DNA from: Acidobacteriota bacterium
GTDB lineage: Bacteria > Acidobacteriota > Terriglobia > Terriglobales > Acidobacteriaceae
NCBI GenBank assembly: GCA_028876395.1
Contig: JAGWRX010000200.1
Location: 1-33,662, forward strand
Length of the DNA stretch: 33,662 nucleotides
Reading direction: 5' to 3'
The translations under genes were made by a program, and so were the position numbers. The notes beneath the pieces were generated by a model that searched no databases, was not told the origin of the DNA, and saw only the letters and a program-made list of their open reading frames with translations. This document shows positions 24,321 through 33,577 of the stretch, one piece after another. Each line of letters starts with the position of its first letter. The stretch's first letter is position 1.

Positions 24321-26539
24321 CGGATTCCTCCGGCTTCAACGCCCAGTATCGCGATTTCGTCCGTGGGCTGATCGGTCTTGCTGATGCGCACGGCACATAT
24401 CTTGAACTCCGGAATATTGGAGACTGGATCGATGGCGCGGATGGTGCAGTTGTTGGCGGAGCGATCGAGCGGCCAATGATACGGGACAAAGACGGTATCG
24501 GGGCGGATGGTTTTTACGACGAGGGCGCGCACGACAATCTGTCCGCGGCGGCTCTCAACTTTGACAAAGCCGCCGTCGCTCACGCCCAACTGTTCGGCCA
24601 GGCGTGGATGCATCTCGCAGCGAGGCTGCGGATACTGATCCATCAGCGCGCCAATACGCCGTGTCTGTGTTCCTGACAGGAAATGCGAGACGACGCGTCC
24701 CGTGGTGAGGATGATGGGGTACTCGGCATCGGGCATCTCGGCGGAGGGCCGCCACTCCACCGGCATGAAGTGCGCCTTGCCATCGGGGTGGCCGAACTTG
24801 CCGCCCTCATAGAGCCGCGGAGTTCCGGGATGACCCGGCTCCGGACAGGGCCAGAACATGCCGTTGTTCTCGTCGATCCTTTCCCAGCTCATGCCGTAGT
24901 AGTCTGATGTTCCTCCTTTGGAGGCTACGCGCAGCTCTTCAAAGATTTCCTTTGGAGAAGCATAACTGAACCTCTCCTTGTGGCCGAGCAGGCCGGCGAG
25001 ATCACAGAGGATCTTCCAGTCCTCACGGGCTTCGCCGGGCGGCGAGACCGCTTTCCGGTGAAGGATGACGCGGCCTTCGACGTTGGTGGTGGTGCCCTCG
25101 TCCTCCTCCATCAGAGAGCCGGGCAGCACGATGTCGGCGTAGCGTCCCGATTCCGATAGAAAGAAATCGATATTGACATAAAACTCCAGCTTTGAGAGCG
25201 CCTCGCGCACAAAGTTTCCATCCGGCAGAGAGACCGCCGGATTGAAGCAGATCGAAATCAGGCCCTTAATGCGTCCATCGTGGATGGCTTCAACCAGCGG
25301 AACGGCGGAGAGGCCCTTCTGCGGAATAGACTCTTCGGGAACGCCCCAGACACCGGCAATGTACTTGCGATGCTCCGGGTTGCTGATGTCGCGACTGCCG
25401 GGAAGCTGGTCGCACTTCTGTCCCTGTTCGCGTCCGCCCTGGCCGTTGCCCTGGCCTGTGATCATGGCGTAGCCGCAGCCTTCGCGACCAATGCGCCCGC
25501 TGGCCACCACAAGGTTGATGGCGGCGATGCAGTTGTCCACTCCCTTGGAGTGGTGCTCAATGCCGCGGGCATGCAGCAGGAAGCTGGTGGGCGCGGGCCC
25601 CCAGAGTTCGGCGACCTTGACAATCATGTCCGCGGGAACGCCGGCAATCTTTGCGGCAAAATCCGGCGTATATTTGCGCACGGTTTCAGCGACGGCGTCG
25701 AAGCCCGAAGTGTGTTGCGCGATGAACTCCCGGTCGATCCAGCCGCGCTCGATCATGATGTGCAGCATGCCGTTAAAGATGGCCATGTCGCCGCCGGGGC
25801 GCACGGGGATGAACAAGTCGGCATTGCGGGCGATAGGCGTCATGCGGGGATCGAGGATGATGAGTTTGGCGCCGTTCTCGCGCGCCTGCCACAGGTAGTC
25901 GGTGGTAATCGGCGCGGTCTCGGCGACGTTGGCGCCTGCAATGAGAATGACTTTTGCCTTTGGAATGTCGCTCCACGGATTTGCGCTGCGGTCGATGCCG
26001 AAGATCTTTTTCGAGGCCGCTCCGGCCGACACCATGCACAGGCGGCCGTTGTAGTCGATGTTGGCGGTCTGCAGCGCCACGCGGGCAAACTTGCCCATGA
26101 GGTAAGCCTTCTCATTGGTGAGCGAGGCGCCGGTGAGTACAGCGAAGGCGTCCTTGCCGTAGCGCTCCTGAATGCGGCGGATTTCGCTCACGACGCGCTG
26201 CATCGCGGGCTCCCAGGCGAGAGGCTCGAAGCCCCGGCCTTCGATGCGCTGGAGGGGCATCTTGAGGCGGTCGGGATGCTCGTCCTGCATGTAACGCTTC
26301 ACGCCCTTGGGGCACAGCTTTCCCTTATTGAAGGGAAACGTCTCCCATGGCTCAAAGCCTACAACCTTGTTGTTGTTGACGCGGAGTTGAATGCCGCATT
26401 GCTGGCCGCAGAAGCAACAATGCGTCTTGACCAGCTTCTCGTCCTGTGGGTTTCGTGTCCAGCCTCCGGAGGGGATGGAATGGAGCGTGGGGCCGAAGTG
26501 CTGGACGAGATTGGGAATCGTGTCGGACAGTTTTGCCAT
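24317..26539 (-). CDS. Molybdopterin oxidoreductase, NasA/NarB/NapA-like nitrate reductase catalytic subunit
   Basis: 740 residues from ATG 26539; the longer open frame upstream overlaps the membrane-subunit gene. The N-terminal [4Fe-4S] site is Cys41, 44, 48 and 76 (CCFCGQQC and KLCPKG). The Mo ligand is Cys168 in [10 protein letters not shown], the pattern of NapA/NasA enzymes. Cofactor-binding stretches include [20 protein letters not shown] and the C-terminal dinucleotide-binding domain ([32 protein letters not shown]). No Tat signal is present, so it is probably cytoplasmic; the length fits NarB/NasA better than NapA (~830). The nitrate call rests on NarK in the same operon; formate or other oxyanion substrates are possible. 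The gene starts 2 bp after the membrane subunit's stop. Confidence 0.9.
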   Translation of the reverse strand: MAKLSDTIPNLVQHFGPTLHSIPSGGWTRNPQDEKLVKTHCCFCGQQCGIQLRVNNNKVVGFEPWETFPFNKGKLCPKGVKRYMQDEHPDRLKMPLQRIEGRGFEPLAWEPAMQRVVSEIRRIQERYGKDAFAVLTGASLTNEKAYLMGKFARVALQTANIDYNGRLCMVSAGAASKKIFGIDRSANPWSDIPKAKVILIAGANVAETAPITTDYLWQARENGAKLIILDPRMTPIARNADLFIPVRPGGDMAIFNGMLHIMIERGWIDREFIAQHTSGFDAVAETVRKYTPDFAAKIAGVPADMIVKVAELWGPAPTSFLLHARGIEHHSKGVDNCIAAINLVVASGRIGREGCGYAMITGQGNGQGGREQGQKCDQLPGSRDISNPEHRKYIAGVWGVPEESIPQKGLSAVPLVEAIHDGRIKGLISICFNPAVSLPDGNFVREALSKLEFYVNIDFFLSESGRYADIVLPGSLMEEDEGTTTNVEGRVILHRKAVSPPGEAREDWKILCDLAGLLGHKERFSYASPKEIFEELRVASKGGTSDYYGMSWERIDENNGMFWPCPEPGHPGTPRLYEGGKFGHPDGKAHFMPVEWRPSAEMPDAEYPIILTTGRVVSHFLSGTQTRRIGALMDQYPQPRCEMHPRLAEQLGVSDGGFVKVESRRGQIVVRALVVKTIRPDTVFVPYHWPLDRSANNCTIRAIDPVSNIPEFKICAVRISKTDQPTDEIAILGVEAGGIR

Positions 26540-26541
26540 GT

Positions 26542-27618
26542 TCAGCAACCTCGCGGGTTGGGCCCCTGTGACTTCCAGAGTCCGTCCTGGGTGAGAGCCA
26601 GATTCTTGCGGCGACAGGCAGGGCATACATCCTGGTAATGCGTGCCGTCGGCGAGTTGATAACGAATGCCCAGGGCGGCCTGGATGGTCTTGAGGTCGTC
26701 GATGTGCATGCGGCTGGCGAAGGGCTGGCCGCAGCGGCTGCACCCGGCCTGCGGTCCGGCTGCTCCGTCCTGCTTGTAGAAATCGATGGCCAATTGCGCG
26801 GGTCGCTGGAAGATGTGGAAGAACTTGCCAAAAGGAAGATACAAGAGCGTGAGAATGACCGTGATCGCGTGCAATTGGGAGAGAAATCCGTAATAAATGC
26901 CGCGCATAAGATGTGTGGAGATTGTGAGGAACAAGCCCGTGATGGAGATGGCGAAGAGGAAGATCAGGGGCAGCATATCATTGGAGAACTGCTGCACGGA
27001 CCATGCGCCATGGTCGCGTCCGCGCCGCCACAGGGCAAAGAAAACGCCGATCAGCACCATGACGGCGGCAATATCGAGAATGTTGAAGGTGAGTTCGGCG
27101 ATTGTGGTTCCGAGATGGAAGCTGCCGAGCGGAATGCCGAATAAGAAGGCTCTGTAGATTTCCTGATTGTCCTGCGCTGTCTCAAAGCGAACCCAGCCGA
27201 AAGAGAGGGGGAAGGTGACCGCGGCTGCAAGGATACATCCCCAGGCAAGAAACCAATGGGCGGTCCAGCGCAGATGGGAGCGGCGATCAATGAAGCGCTG
27301 CAGGACGACGCTGTTCCAGACGATTCGGGCCAGGTGCGCGAGATTTGCCGGGAGCCTGCGGGGATTGAGAAAGATTTGCCAGCCGCGATGCCAGTAGAGC
27401 CGAGTGGGAGGACGGCGGAGCCACATGGCGTAGCGATAGCCGAGGCCGAAACCGGCGAGGACGGATGCGCCTGCATAGGAGACCAGCGCGGGGTCGAAAT
27501 CACGCAGTCCGCGGCTGCCGGCGAGGATGCCGACAATCAGAGTCATAGCTGCAATCAGTCCCCAGAGCATGGCATGAGCCGTGTCGGAGATGCGTGGCGT
27601 GGTGATGGGCGGCTTCAT
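26542..27618 (-). CDS. NarI-like membrane quinol-oxidising subunit with C-terminal Cys4 motif
   Basis: 358 residues from ATG 27618, 5 bp after the narK stop. About seven hydrophobic helices. The C-terminal half resembles the nitrate-reductase gamma (NarI)/heterodisulfide-reductase-E cytochrome b fold, with potential haem His residues at His121 (AHWFLAWG), His168 (SFHLGTT), His236 (STHLMRG), His249 (LSQLHAITV) and His268 (FFHIFQRP). After the last helix there is a soluble tail with Cys293-x2-Cys296 and Cys332-x2-Cys335 (CSRCGQPF and CPACRRK), a zinc-ribbon or rubredoxin-like arrangement not found in classical NarI (~225 residues). It probably takes electrons from quinol for the molybdoenzyme. 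Confidence 0.85.
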   Translation of the reverse strand: MKPPITTPRISDTAHAMLWGLIAAMTLIVGILAGSRGLRDFDPALVSYAGASVLAGFGLGYRYAMWLRRPPTRLYWHRGWQIFLNPRRLPANLAHLARIVWNSVVLQRFIDRRSHLRWTAHWFLAWGCILAAAVTFPLSFGWVRFETAQDNQEIYRAFLFGIPLGSFHLGTTIAELTFNILDIAAVMVLIGVFFALWRRGRDHGAWSVQQFSNDMLPLIFLFAISITGLFLTISTHLMRGIYYGFLSQLHAITVILTLLYLPFGKFFHIFQRPAQLAIDFYKQDGAAGPQAGCSRCGQPFASRMHIDDLKTIQAALGIRYQLADGTHYQDVCPACRRKNLALTQDGLWKSQGPNPRGC

Positions 27619-27623
27619 TGTTT

Positions 27624-28796
27624 TTATCCAGCAAGAGCCGGTACAGGCGGAGTGCCCCGTCGGCTCATGAGCACGAACAGGCATAGGAAACAGAAGGCAC
27701 AGAGCATAAGGAAGCCGAGGTAGAACGTGCCCGTCTGCTGCTTGACGAAGCCTAGCACGAGGGGCGGAAAGAATCCACCCAGGCCGCCGGCCGCGCCCAC
27801 GAGTCCGGTGACACTGCCCACGGAGCCGGGAAAGTATTCCGGAACGAGTTTGAAGACGGCTCCGTTGCCGAGGCCGATGGCAGCCGCCACGCCCAGCGCG
27901 CCGACGGTGAAAGTCACCATCAGGGGGCAGGCCATGCAGGCCGCCATGACACCGGTGATGGGAAAGACCCACTTGAGAATTCTGCGCCCGCCGACTTTGT
28001 CGGCCAGCACTCCGCCGATCGGGCGCATCGCGGTGGCGAGCACGACAAATCCTGCGGTTCGCAAACCCGCGTCCTGAGGGGAAAGGTGAAACATTTCAGT
28101 CAAGAAGATGGGAAGATAGATCGCCATGGCGACGAATCCGCCAAAGGTAAGAAAGTAATAGAGGCTAAGCACCCAGCTGCGGCGGTCCTTCAGAGGTCGC
28201 AGAGTCTCCGCAAAGCTCTTCACGGCTCCGCGGCGAGGTGCGTTGCGGGCAGCAAGGGCGAAGATTCCGAGCCAGACTGCCAGCAAAAGTCCGAAGGTCC
28301 AGAAGCCCCAACGGAAGCCGAAAGCCGCCGCGATGACCGGAGCGCCGAAGGCCGCAAGAGATTGTCCGATATTGCCCGCTCCATAGACTCCCAGGGCAAA
28401 CCCCTGCCTCTCCGCGGAGTACCAGCCGCTGACGAAGCCCACTCCGACAGAAAAGCTTGCGAGGCCGATTCCAATCAGGAAGCCGTAAATAAGCAAATGC
28501 TCGTAGTCCTGGACGCCACCCATCAGAAATGCAGGAACGCAGGACAGGATCATGACGGCGGTGAAGACCGAACGCCCACCGAACCTGTCTGTGAGCATGC
28601 CCAGCGGTATGCGTCCGAGGCTGCCCAGGAGTACCGGAAGCGCGACGGCAATGCTTTTCTGGACCGCGGTGAGGTGCATTTGCCGGCTCAGGATGGGCAT
28701 CATTGCCGAGAGCGAGCCGAAGACGGCAAAGCACAGGGCAAACGCGCCGGTGCCAAGCGCCAATTGAAGTCTTGCGGAGGCTTGTTCCTGCTTCAT
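27624..28796 (-). CDS. narK: NarK-type nitrate/nitrite MFS transporter
   Basis: 390 residues, about 12 helices. NNP-family signatures are visible: [17 protein letters not shown] after helix 2, [18 protein letters not shown] in helix 4-5 (nitrate signature 1 region) and [20 protein letters not shown] followed by [18 protein letters not shown] (signature 2 with the glycine-rich nitrate-path helix). It would import nitrate or exchange it for nitrite. It is first in the six-gene minus-strand operon, which gives the strongest evidence that the adjacent molybdoenzyme acts on nitrate. A Crp/Fnr-type site and a -10 box lie upstream. Confidence 0.95.
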   Translation of the reverse strand: MKQEQASARLQLALGTGAFALCFAVFGSLSAMMPILSRQMHLTAVQKSIAVALPVLLGSLGRIPLGMLTDRFGGRSVFTAVMILSCVPAFLMGGVQDYEHLLIYGFLIGIGLASFSVGVGFVSGWYSAERQGFALGVYGAGNIGQSLAAFGAPVIAAAFGFRWGFWTFGLLLAVWLGIFALAARNAPRRGAVKSFAETLRPLKDRRSWVLSLYYFLTFGGFVAMAIYLPIFLTEMFHLSPQDAGLRTAGFVVLATAMRPIGGVLADKVGGRRILKWVFPITGVMAACMACPLMVTFTVGALGVAAAIGLGNGAVFKLVPEYFPGSVGSVTGLVGAAGGLGGFFPPLVLGFVKQQTGTFYLGFLMLCAFCFLCLFVLMSRRGTPPVPALAG

Positions 28797-29122
28797 TTCA
28801 ACGATCTCCCATCCTGCAAACCTGTCTGGCGGGAATGTACGGCCGGTGCCCCGGCCAGGAGGCGTGCCCCATGTTGCATTCTATTCATGGCTTTGACTTT
28901 GGCTGTGACTAAAGTCATTTGGATAAGGAGATCGGGCTGGGTTCTTGCGAGGGAGCGCGCTGACAACACGTGCGCCGATTGCACATCATCTGACGAAAAC
29001 CGTTCATGCATGACAGAAGTCACAGCCCGGGTCTCCCTCCATGAAGTGTACTTTGGAGTTGGGGTGAAGAAAGCCGGATCGCAGGGAAAACAGATTCTCA
29101 TATTGCCTCATGGGGAGCCATC
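28797..29122. other. Divergent regulatory region between narK and the porin gene
   Basis: No gene in these 326 bases. It contains the narK promoter with Crp/Fnr-type site (28878-28919). The porin side has no promoter that I can assign with confidence, only the SD GGGGAG just before the GTG start. Confidence 0.6.
28878..28919 (-). promoter_or_regulatory. narK promoter with Crp/Fnr-family activator site at class II position
   Basis: On the minus strand, TAGAAT at 28883-28878 is a good -10 (5 of 6). Upstream, TGTGACTAAAGTCATT (28904-28919, plus-strand orientation) matches the Crp/Fnr dyad TGTGA-N6-TCACA at 8 of 10 positions and also contains GTGAC-N4-GTCAT, close to the Fnr/Dnr form TTGAC-N4-GTCAA. 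Its centre (28911.5) lies about 41 bp upstream of the start predicted from the -10, the usual class II activation distance. A further TGACTTT (28894-28900) pairs with AAAGTCA (28911-28917). Confidence 0.55.
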
Positions 29123-30604
29123 GTGCGTTGGAAAGCAATTTTTAGTGCCATTATTTTTGCTGTCGTGACCTCGATCACACTGCCCGCTGGTGCGCAATCC
29201 GCTGCATCGCGGCCAATCCCGGTCAGTATCTCGGTCTATGACCGTACCCGCGTGAATACCTGGCAGTGGTTCGCGGCACCGCCGGAGTCGGAGACTTACG
29301 GTTATGTCGAGTCGCTGCTTCGGCTCGGGGTAGCCCAACACATTCATCATTGGGATTGGCAACTGGAGCTGGCGCAACCCTCCGCCCTGGGTGTGCCCAG
29401 CGATGCGATCTCGACGAATGCGGCGCAGGGCCAGCTCGGGCTGGGTGGAACTTACTACGCTTCAAATGGAAACAATTCCAATCCGGCAGCGGCATTTCTT
29501 AAGCAGGGATTTCTGCGCTATCACTTTGCCGGTACCGATAGAAATCTGCGCGTGGGCCGCTTCGAATTTATTGAAGGGCTGGAGACGCAACCGAAAAATG
29601 CCACGATTGCGTGGTTACAGACCAATCGCATCTCGCAACGTCTGGTGGGCAACTTCGGATTCAGCAACGCGCAACGGAGCATTGACGGCGTTGATGGCCA
29701 TTTCGGCGCGGGATCGTGGGATGTGACTGCCATGGCGGGCCGGGTCGATCAAGGCGTCTTTAACATGAACGGCAATCCGGAGCTGAATGTTGACCTGCAG
29801 TATCTGGCTCTCAGCAAGTACGAATGGCGGCAGCACGCTCTGTGGCGCGTCTTCGCCATTGGCTACCATGATGGCCGCACCGGCGTTGTGAAGACCGACA
29901 ACCGACCGCTGAGCGCCCGGCAGGCGGACCACCGTAATATCCGCATCGGCACCTATGGCGGCGATTTTCTTGCCACGATTCCCGCCGGCCCTGGCCAGAT
30001 TGACCTGCTGGGCTGGGGAGTTCTGCAGAACGGACAGTGGGGCGCGCTTGAACAGAGATCCAACGCGGGCGCCGTCGAGGGCGGCTATCAGCTGCTCCAA
30101 GTCGTCTCGACTCCCTGGCTGCGCGGAGGATGGTTTTATGGCAGCGGCGACGACAACCCCAATGACGATCGGCACGAGACCTTCTTCCAGATCTTGCCAA
30201 CGCCACGCATCTACGCGCGCTTTCCCTTCTATAACCTGATGAACAGCAAGGATGGATTTGCGCAGATCATCGATCGTCCATCCAAGCGGCTGGAGTTGCG
30301 CGCCGACGTACACTGGCTGCGGCTCAGCTCCGGCCGGGACCTCTGGTATTCAGGCGGAGGCGCGTTTGACAACAAGGTCTTTGGCTACGTCGGGCGAACC
30401 AGTAATGGGCATACATCGCTGGCTTCAGTGGCCGATATCAGCTCCGACTGGCAGGCAACGAAGAACCTTGCTGTCAATTTGTACTACGCTTATGCATCCG
30501 GCAAATGCGTGGTTGCCTCCATCTACCCCGTAGACCGCAAGGCGCAATTCGGATATGTGGAATTGGTCTATCACTGGGGACTAACACAGCGGGCGAAGCG
30601 GTAA
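29123..30604 (+). CDS. Alginate-export-family outer-membrane porin
   Basis: 493 residues. GTG start with GGGGAG 6 bp upstream. A clear signal peptide (AIFSAIIFAVVTSITLPAGA, cleavage near AQS). The mature chain is beta-strand rich with alternating aromatic residues (YGYVESLLRLGVAQHIHHWDW, GFLRYHF, LRVGRFEFIEG, WLQTNRISQRLVGNF, LRADVHWLRL, FGYVELVYHWG), as in the AlgE-like 18-strand barrels annotated alginate export family. It is transcribed divergently from narK, and barrels of this family are often found beside nitrate-reduction genes, so it may let nitrate or another anion cross the outer membrane; this is inference from position. Confidence 0.82.
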   Translation: MRWKAIFSAIIFAVVTSITLPAGAQSAASRPIPVSISVYDRTRVNTWQWFAAPPESETYGYVESLLRLGVAQHIHHWDWQLELAQPSALGVPSDAISTNAAQGQLGLGGTYYASNGNNSNPAAAFLKQGFLRYHFAGTDRNLRVGRFEFIEGLETQPKNATIAWLQTNRISQRLVGNFGFSNAQRSIDGVDGHFGAGSWDVTAMAGRVDQGVFNMNGNPELNVDLQYLALSKYEWRQHALWRVFAIGYHDGRTGVVKTDNRPLSARQADHRNIRIGTYGGDFLATIPAGPGQIDLLGWGVLQNGQWGALEQRSNAGAVEGGYQLLQVVSTPWLRGGWFYGSGDDNPNDDRHETFFQILPTPRIYARFPFYNLMNSKDGFAQIIDRPSKRLELRADVHWLRLSSGRDLWYSGGGAFDNKVFGYVGRTSNGHTSLASVADISSDWQATKNLAVNLYYAYASGKCVVASIYPVDRKAQFGYVELVYHWGLTQRAKR

Positions 30605-30740
30605 GCACACTCCGCCTTTGCGTGCTGCGGGTCCCCCGCAGTCATTTGGCGGAAGCGATCCACTAGAATCTCTACCAGTGACAAGGTGGTCGAGTGGCAC
30701 CCTGCGATTTCCTTCACGCTCACACTCAGGAGACTTCGCC

Positions 30741-32057
30741 ATGAAGCGTGGCAATGCGTTGTTATGCTGCCTGCTGGTATCTTCATCGCTCTGTGCCAAG
30801 GCACAGACGCCGTCGCCCAAACTGAAGTCAGAACCCACCGTCGTAGCCGGGATTCCCGTCAACTACGATGAGGCGAAGGTCGGCACCTACACGCTGCCTG
30901 ATGCGCTGAAGCTCAGCAACGGCAAACCTGTGCGGAATGTCAAGACCTGGTACACCAAACGCCGGCCTGAGATCGTTGCGATGTTTGAGACGCAACAATT
31001 CGGCCGCGCCCCGGGGCGTCCCGCAGACGAGAGTTTCGAAGTGACCGACAATGGAACGGTCGCGCTCAACGGAAAGGCGATTCGCAGGCAGGTTACGATT
31101 TCCTTCTCAAAGGATCAGAGCTGGCCCAGGATCCATCTGCTCATCTACCTGCCGGCGGCTGCGCGGAAGCCTGTGCCGATGTTTTTCTCAATCAACTTTG
31201 GCGCCGTGCAGAACGCGTTCGATGATCCGGGGATCACGCCCGACGAGGTCTGGGACCCGAAGACCAACACGAAGATTCCTGCACCGAAGGGACGCGGATT
31301 TGGGTGGATTGACGTCGAGCGGCTGCTGGATGCGGGATTTGGAGTGGCAACGTTTTACTACGGCGAGCTCGATCCAGACTATGCCTCGGGATTCACCAAC
31401 GGCATCCGCGCGCGTTATTTGAATCCCGGCCAGACGGAACGCGCGCCGGACGACTGGGGATCGATTGCCGCGTGGGCCTGGGGCATGAGCCGCGTCGAAG
31501 ACTATTTTGAGACCGACAAGAGTATCGATGCAAAGCGTGTTGCGATCCATGGGATCTCGCGTCTGGGCAAGACGGTGATGTGGGCCGGCGCGCACGACCA
31601 GCGATTTGCCGCGGTCATCGCCAGTTGCTCGGGCGAGGGCGGTGCGGCGCTCAGCAGGCGCAACTATGGAGAAACAATTGCGCATCTCACCGCTCCGTCG
31701 CGCTATCCCTATCAATTTGCGGAGAACTATGCGAAGTATGCGGGGTTTCCCGACACGGCGCCAATGGACGCAAATCTTCTGGTTGCGCTGATCGCGCCTC
31801 GCCCGCTTCTTCTTCAGACTGGCAGCACCGATCAATGGTCGGACCCCAAGGGCGAATTCCTGGCCGAAGTCGCAGCTGGTCCTGTCTACACATTGCTCGG
31901 CAAAGACGGTCTTGATACCGATGCGTGGCCGGAAGCCAGGCAGCCTATCCTGCACGATCTCAGCTACTACATGCATGAGGGTGGCCACGGGATGGTGCCC
32001 TCGGACTGGGAGATTTATGTCCGTTTTCTCCAAATGCATCTGCACCCTGAGCAGTGA
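30741..32057 (+). CDS. CE15-type glucuronoyl esterase
   Basis: 438 residues from ATG 30741 (AGGAG at 30728-30732, spacing 8); the frame is open further upstream but without signal or SD. A signal peptide (~1-21, ending AKA) implies secretion. The alpha/beta-hydrolase core shows the CE15 serine motif GISRLGK (Ser273), the acidic stretch SGEGGAALSRRNYGE (Glu299) and the catalytic His in HEGGHG (His416), plus LIAPRPLLL and DQWSDPKGEFLA typical of bacterial CE15 enzymes. These cleave esters between lignin alcohols and 4-O-methyl-glucuronic acid on xylan. The residue before the serine is Ile where CE15 enzymes often have Cys or His. It appears to be a single-gene unit. Confidence 0.93.
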   Translation: MKRGNALLCCLLVSSSLCAKAQTPSPKLKSEPTVVAGIPVNYDEAKVGTYTLPDALKLSNGKPVRNVKTWYTKRRPEIVAMFETQQFGRAPGRPADESFEVTDNGTVALNGKAIRRQVTISFSKDQSWPRIHLLIYLPAAARKPVPMFFSINFGAVQNAFDDPGITPDEVWDPKTNTKIPAPKGRGFGWIDVERLLDAGFGVATFYYGELDPDYASGFTNGIRARYLNPGQTERAPDDWGSIAAWAWGMSRVEDYFETDKSIDAKRVAIHGISRLGKTVMWAGAHDQRFAAVIASCSGEGGAALSRRNYGETIAHLTAPSRYPYQFAENYAKYAGFPDTAPMDANLLVALIAPRPLLLQTGSTDQWSDPKGEFLAEVAAGPVYTLLGKDGLDTDAWPEARQPILHDLSYYMHEGGHGMVPSDWEIYVRFLQMHLHPEQ

Positions 32058-32251
32058 CGCTGCGGCTCTTCAGAAGCGATGTCCGCGTCTCCCGGGACGA
32101 GGCAACGGAGAGCAGAAGATACCGTCGTGCAGGGCAATGGCATAGGCAATGTCGATCGAATGAGCTGTGCCAGGTGCACCTGCGCATCCAGGCACGCTTC
32201 TTTACAAAGGCTTGCATGCCTCCAGAATCAGAAGTGCCGGGACCAGTCAGC

Positions 32252-32279
32252 TCTCTTCGAGAACTAGTTCTCGAAGAGA
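32252..32279. terminator. Perfect 28-bp palindrome at the convergent gene ends
   Basis: A perfect inverted repeat with 12-bp arms and a CTAG centre (arms 32252-32263 and 32268-32279). The central TAG read on the minus strand is the stop codon of the sugar transferase. As RNA it forms a 12-bp hairpin with a 4-nt loop in either direction. There is no U-tract on either side, so it may be a bidirectional mRNA 3'-end or factor-assisted terminator, or a dimeric-protein binding site. Confidence 0.5.
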
Positions 32280-33079
32280 CTTCCTGTATCTGCCAACGCC
32301 CGGAACGCCAGAGTCTGACCTCGATTATCGCGAAAGGAGACTGGGATGCGCGGCGGCGTAGCACATGCCAGGAATGTTGCTCCGATGATCCGCAGGTCGG
32401 ACCTGAACGTGGCGCGAGACATGTAGCGCGCATCCATGCGAGCCTTCAATGGCCTGATCCGCCGGTTATAGAAGGTCTCCAATTGAGCAGGATGGACGCC
32501 GCGAAGAATGTCTTCCTCGCAACGGAAGGCAAGCGTTGCCGCGCCCGTTAATCCCGGACGGTACAACGCATCGACGGCAGTGGCATATTGCGGAAGTTTC
32601 GGCCTGGGGCCGACCAGGCTCATGTCACCGCGCAGAATGTTATAGAACTGGGGAAGCTCATCCAGCTTGAGCTTGCGAAGCCGGGCGCCCATGCGGGTGA
32701 TGCGGTGATCGCCGCCCCTGGTGAGACCAGGCCCGCTGCTGTTCGCCGGGACTGCTTCCATTGTGCGGAACTTGTAAATGGCAAACGGACGTGTTCCGCG
32801 CCCAACACGATTCTGCACAAAGAGCGCTGGGCCCTTCGAAGACAGCCGCACGCAGAGCGCAATCACCAGCATCGGAACTGCAAACACAGCGAGCACCAGG
32901 ACGGCCACTGAGAAGTCGAGAAGCCGCTTGGACCACGACAAGCTCCAAGCGCTTGCGGGATAACGATGGATATGAGCCCTTCGAGGAGAGGAACCGTCGC
33001 CTTGGCGCACAAAGTGCGAGAATGGCAATTGTTGTACAGAGACAGAGTTCGGCTCAAACACACTGCGGGACACTTGCAT
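32264..33079 (-). CDS. Polyprenyl-phosphate sugar-1-phosphate transferase (WbaP/PglC-type)
   Basis: About 271 residues. Start codons possible at GTG 33097, ATG 33088 and ATG 33079; the last is chosen because AAGG lies about 9 bp upstream. An N-terminal basic tail precedes SKRLLDFSVAVLVLAVFAVP, the re-entrant membrane helix of monotopic phosphoglycosyl transferases. The family signature follows: LSSKGPALFVQNRVGR, YKFRTM, KLDELPQFYNILRGDMSLVG with the catalytic Asp-Glu pair, and VGPRP. It would transfer a sugar phosphate to undecaprenyl phosphate as the first step of exopolysaccharide or O-unit assembly. The short single-helix form lacks the N-terminal domain of WbaP. Its C-terminal ~80 residues are poorly conserved. 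Its last codons lie in a palindrome. Confidence 0.9.
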   Translation of the reverse strand: MQVSRSVFEPNSVSVQQLPFSHFVRQGDGSSPRRAHIHRYPASAWSLSWSKRLLDFSVAVLVLAVFAVPMLVIALCVRLSSKGPALFVQNRVGRGTRPFAIYKFRTMEAVPANSSGPGLTRGGDHRITRMGARLRKLKLDELPQFYNILRGDMSLVGPRPKLPQYATAVDALYRPGLTGAATLAFRCEEDILRGVHPAQLETFYNRRIRPLKARMDARYMSRATFRSDLRIIGATFLACATPPRIPVSFRDNRGQTLAFRALADTGSLFEN

Positions 33080-33097
33080 CGTAGCCATCCTTGACAC

Positions 33098-33577
33098 GCT
33101 GATTGAATTCCAGAAAGACCGGCGCGCTTCACTGCAGATGGCGAGTTATGAATCGCCCCGGATCTCTTCCCGGGCGGTCAAGATTCCTGCATCCCGACAG
33201 CGATAGCGTTTATTGATTCATCTTCGGCACGATCTGCTGAGTTCGAGAGGGATAGAAAGAAAATAGCAAGGCAGGACATCCATAAATGGAACAGCGTCCG
33301 AAATGGAACTGAGGAAAGTCAGCGTTCGCGGCGCCTGCATTGGCAATGCAATAAGCCGGAGGCGACCATGAGTCGAAGGCCTGACTTACTCTGGCCGATG
33401 ATTCGCTGCTTAGCTATCGGGAGTCATGCGGAACACACTTTGAAGGACTGCGATGCGGGCCTGTCTCTCTGGCTCTGCGCGATCGCACAGAGCCAGAGAT
33501 TTTTTAGTCTGCTTGCATGGGTTGAGAACTGGCATTGGAAGAACGAGCGCCGATGCCGAAGGCCCGGCAGAGATGCG
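33098..33577. other. Right-hand intergenic region without a supported gene
   Basis: About 480 bases. It contains a direct repeat AAATGGAAC (33284-33292 and 33301-33309, 17-bp period), a 15-bp palindrome TGCATTG-G-CAATGCA (33336-33350), a GGAGG-preceded ATG at 33368 and an intrinsic terminator at 33467-33505. The open frame from 33368 (81 codons) runs straight through the terminator hairpin and has biased, non-protein-like composition after it, so I do not call it a gene. A short regulatory RNA or leader on the plus strand is possible. Confidence 0.4.
33467..33505 (+). terminator. Orphan plus-strand intrinsic terminator
   Basis: An 11-bp perfect stem (CTCTGGCTCTG at 33467-33477 with CAGAGCCAGAG at 33488-33498), a 10-nt loop, then A and six T residues (33500-33505). 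It is the best textbook terminator in the window, yet no plus-strand gene ends within the preceding 1.4 kb. It implies a short plus-strand transcript starting somewhere in 33100-33400. Confidence 0.8.

Noticed and set aside
25280..26638. 452-codon plus-strand open frame
   Set aside because: Antisense to the molybdopterin oxidoreductase, whose metal and cofactor motifs are complete.
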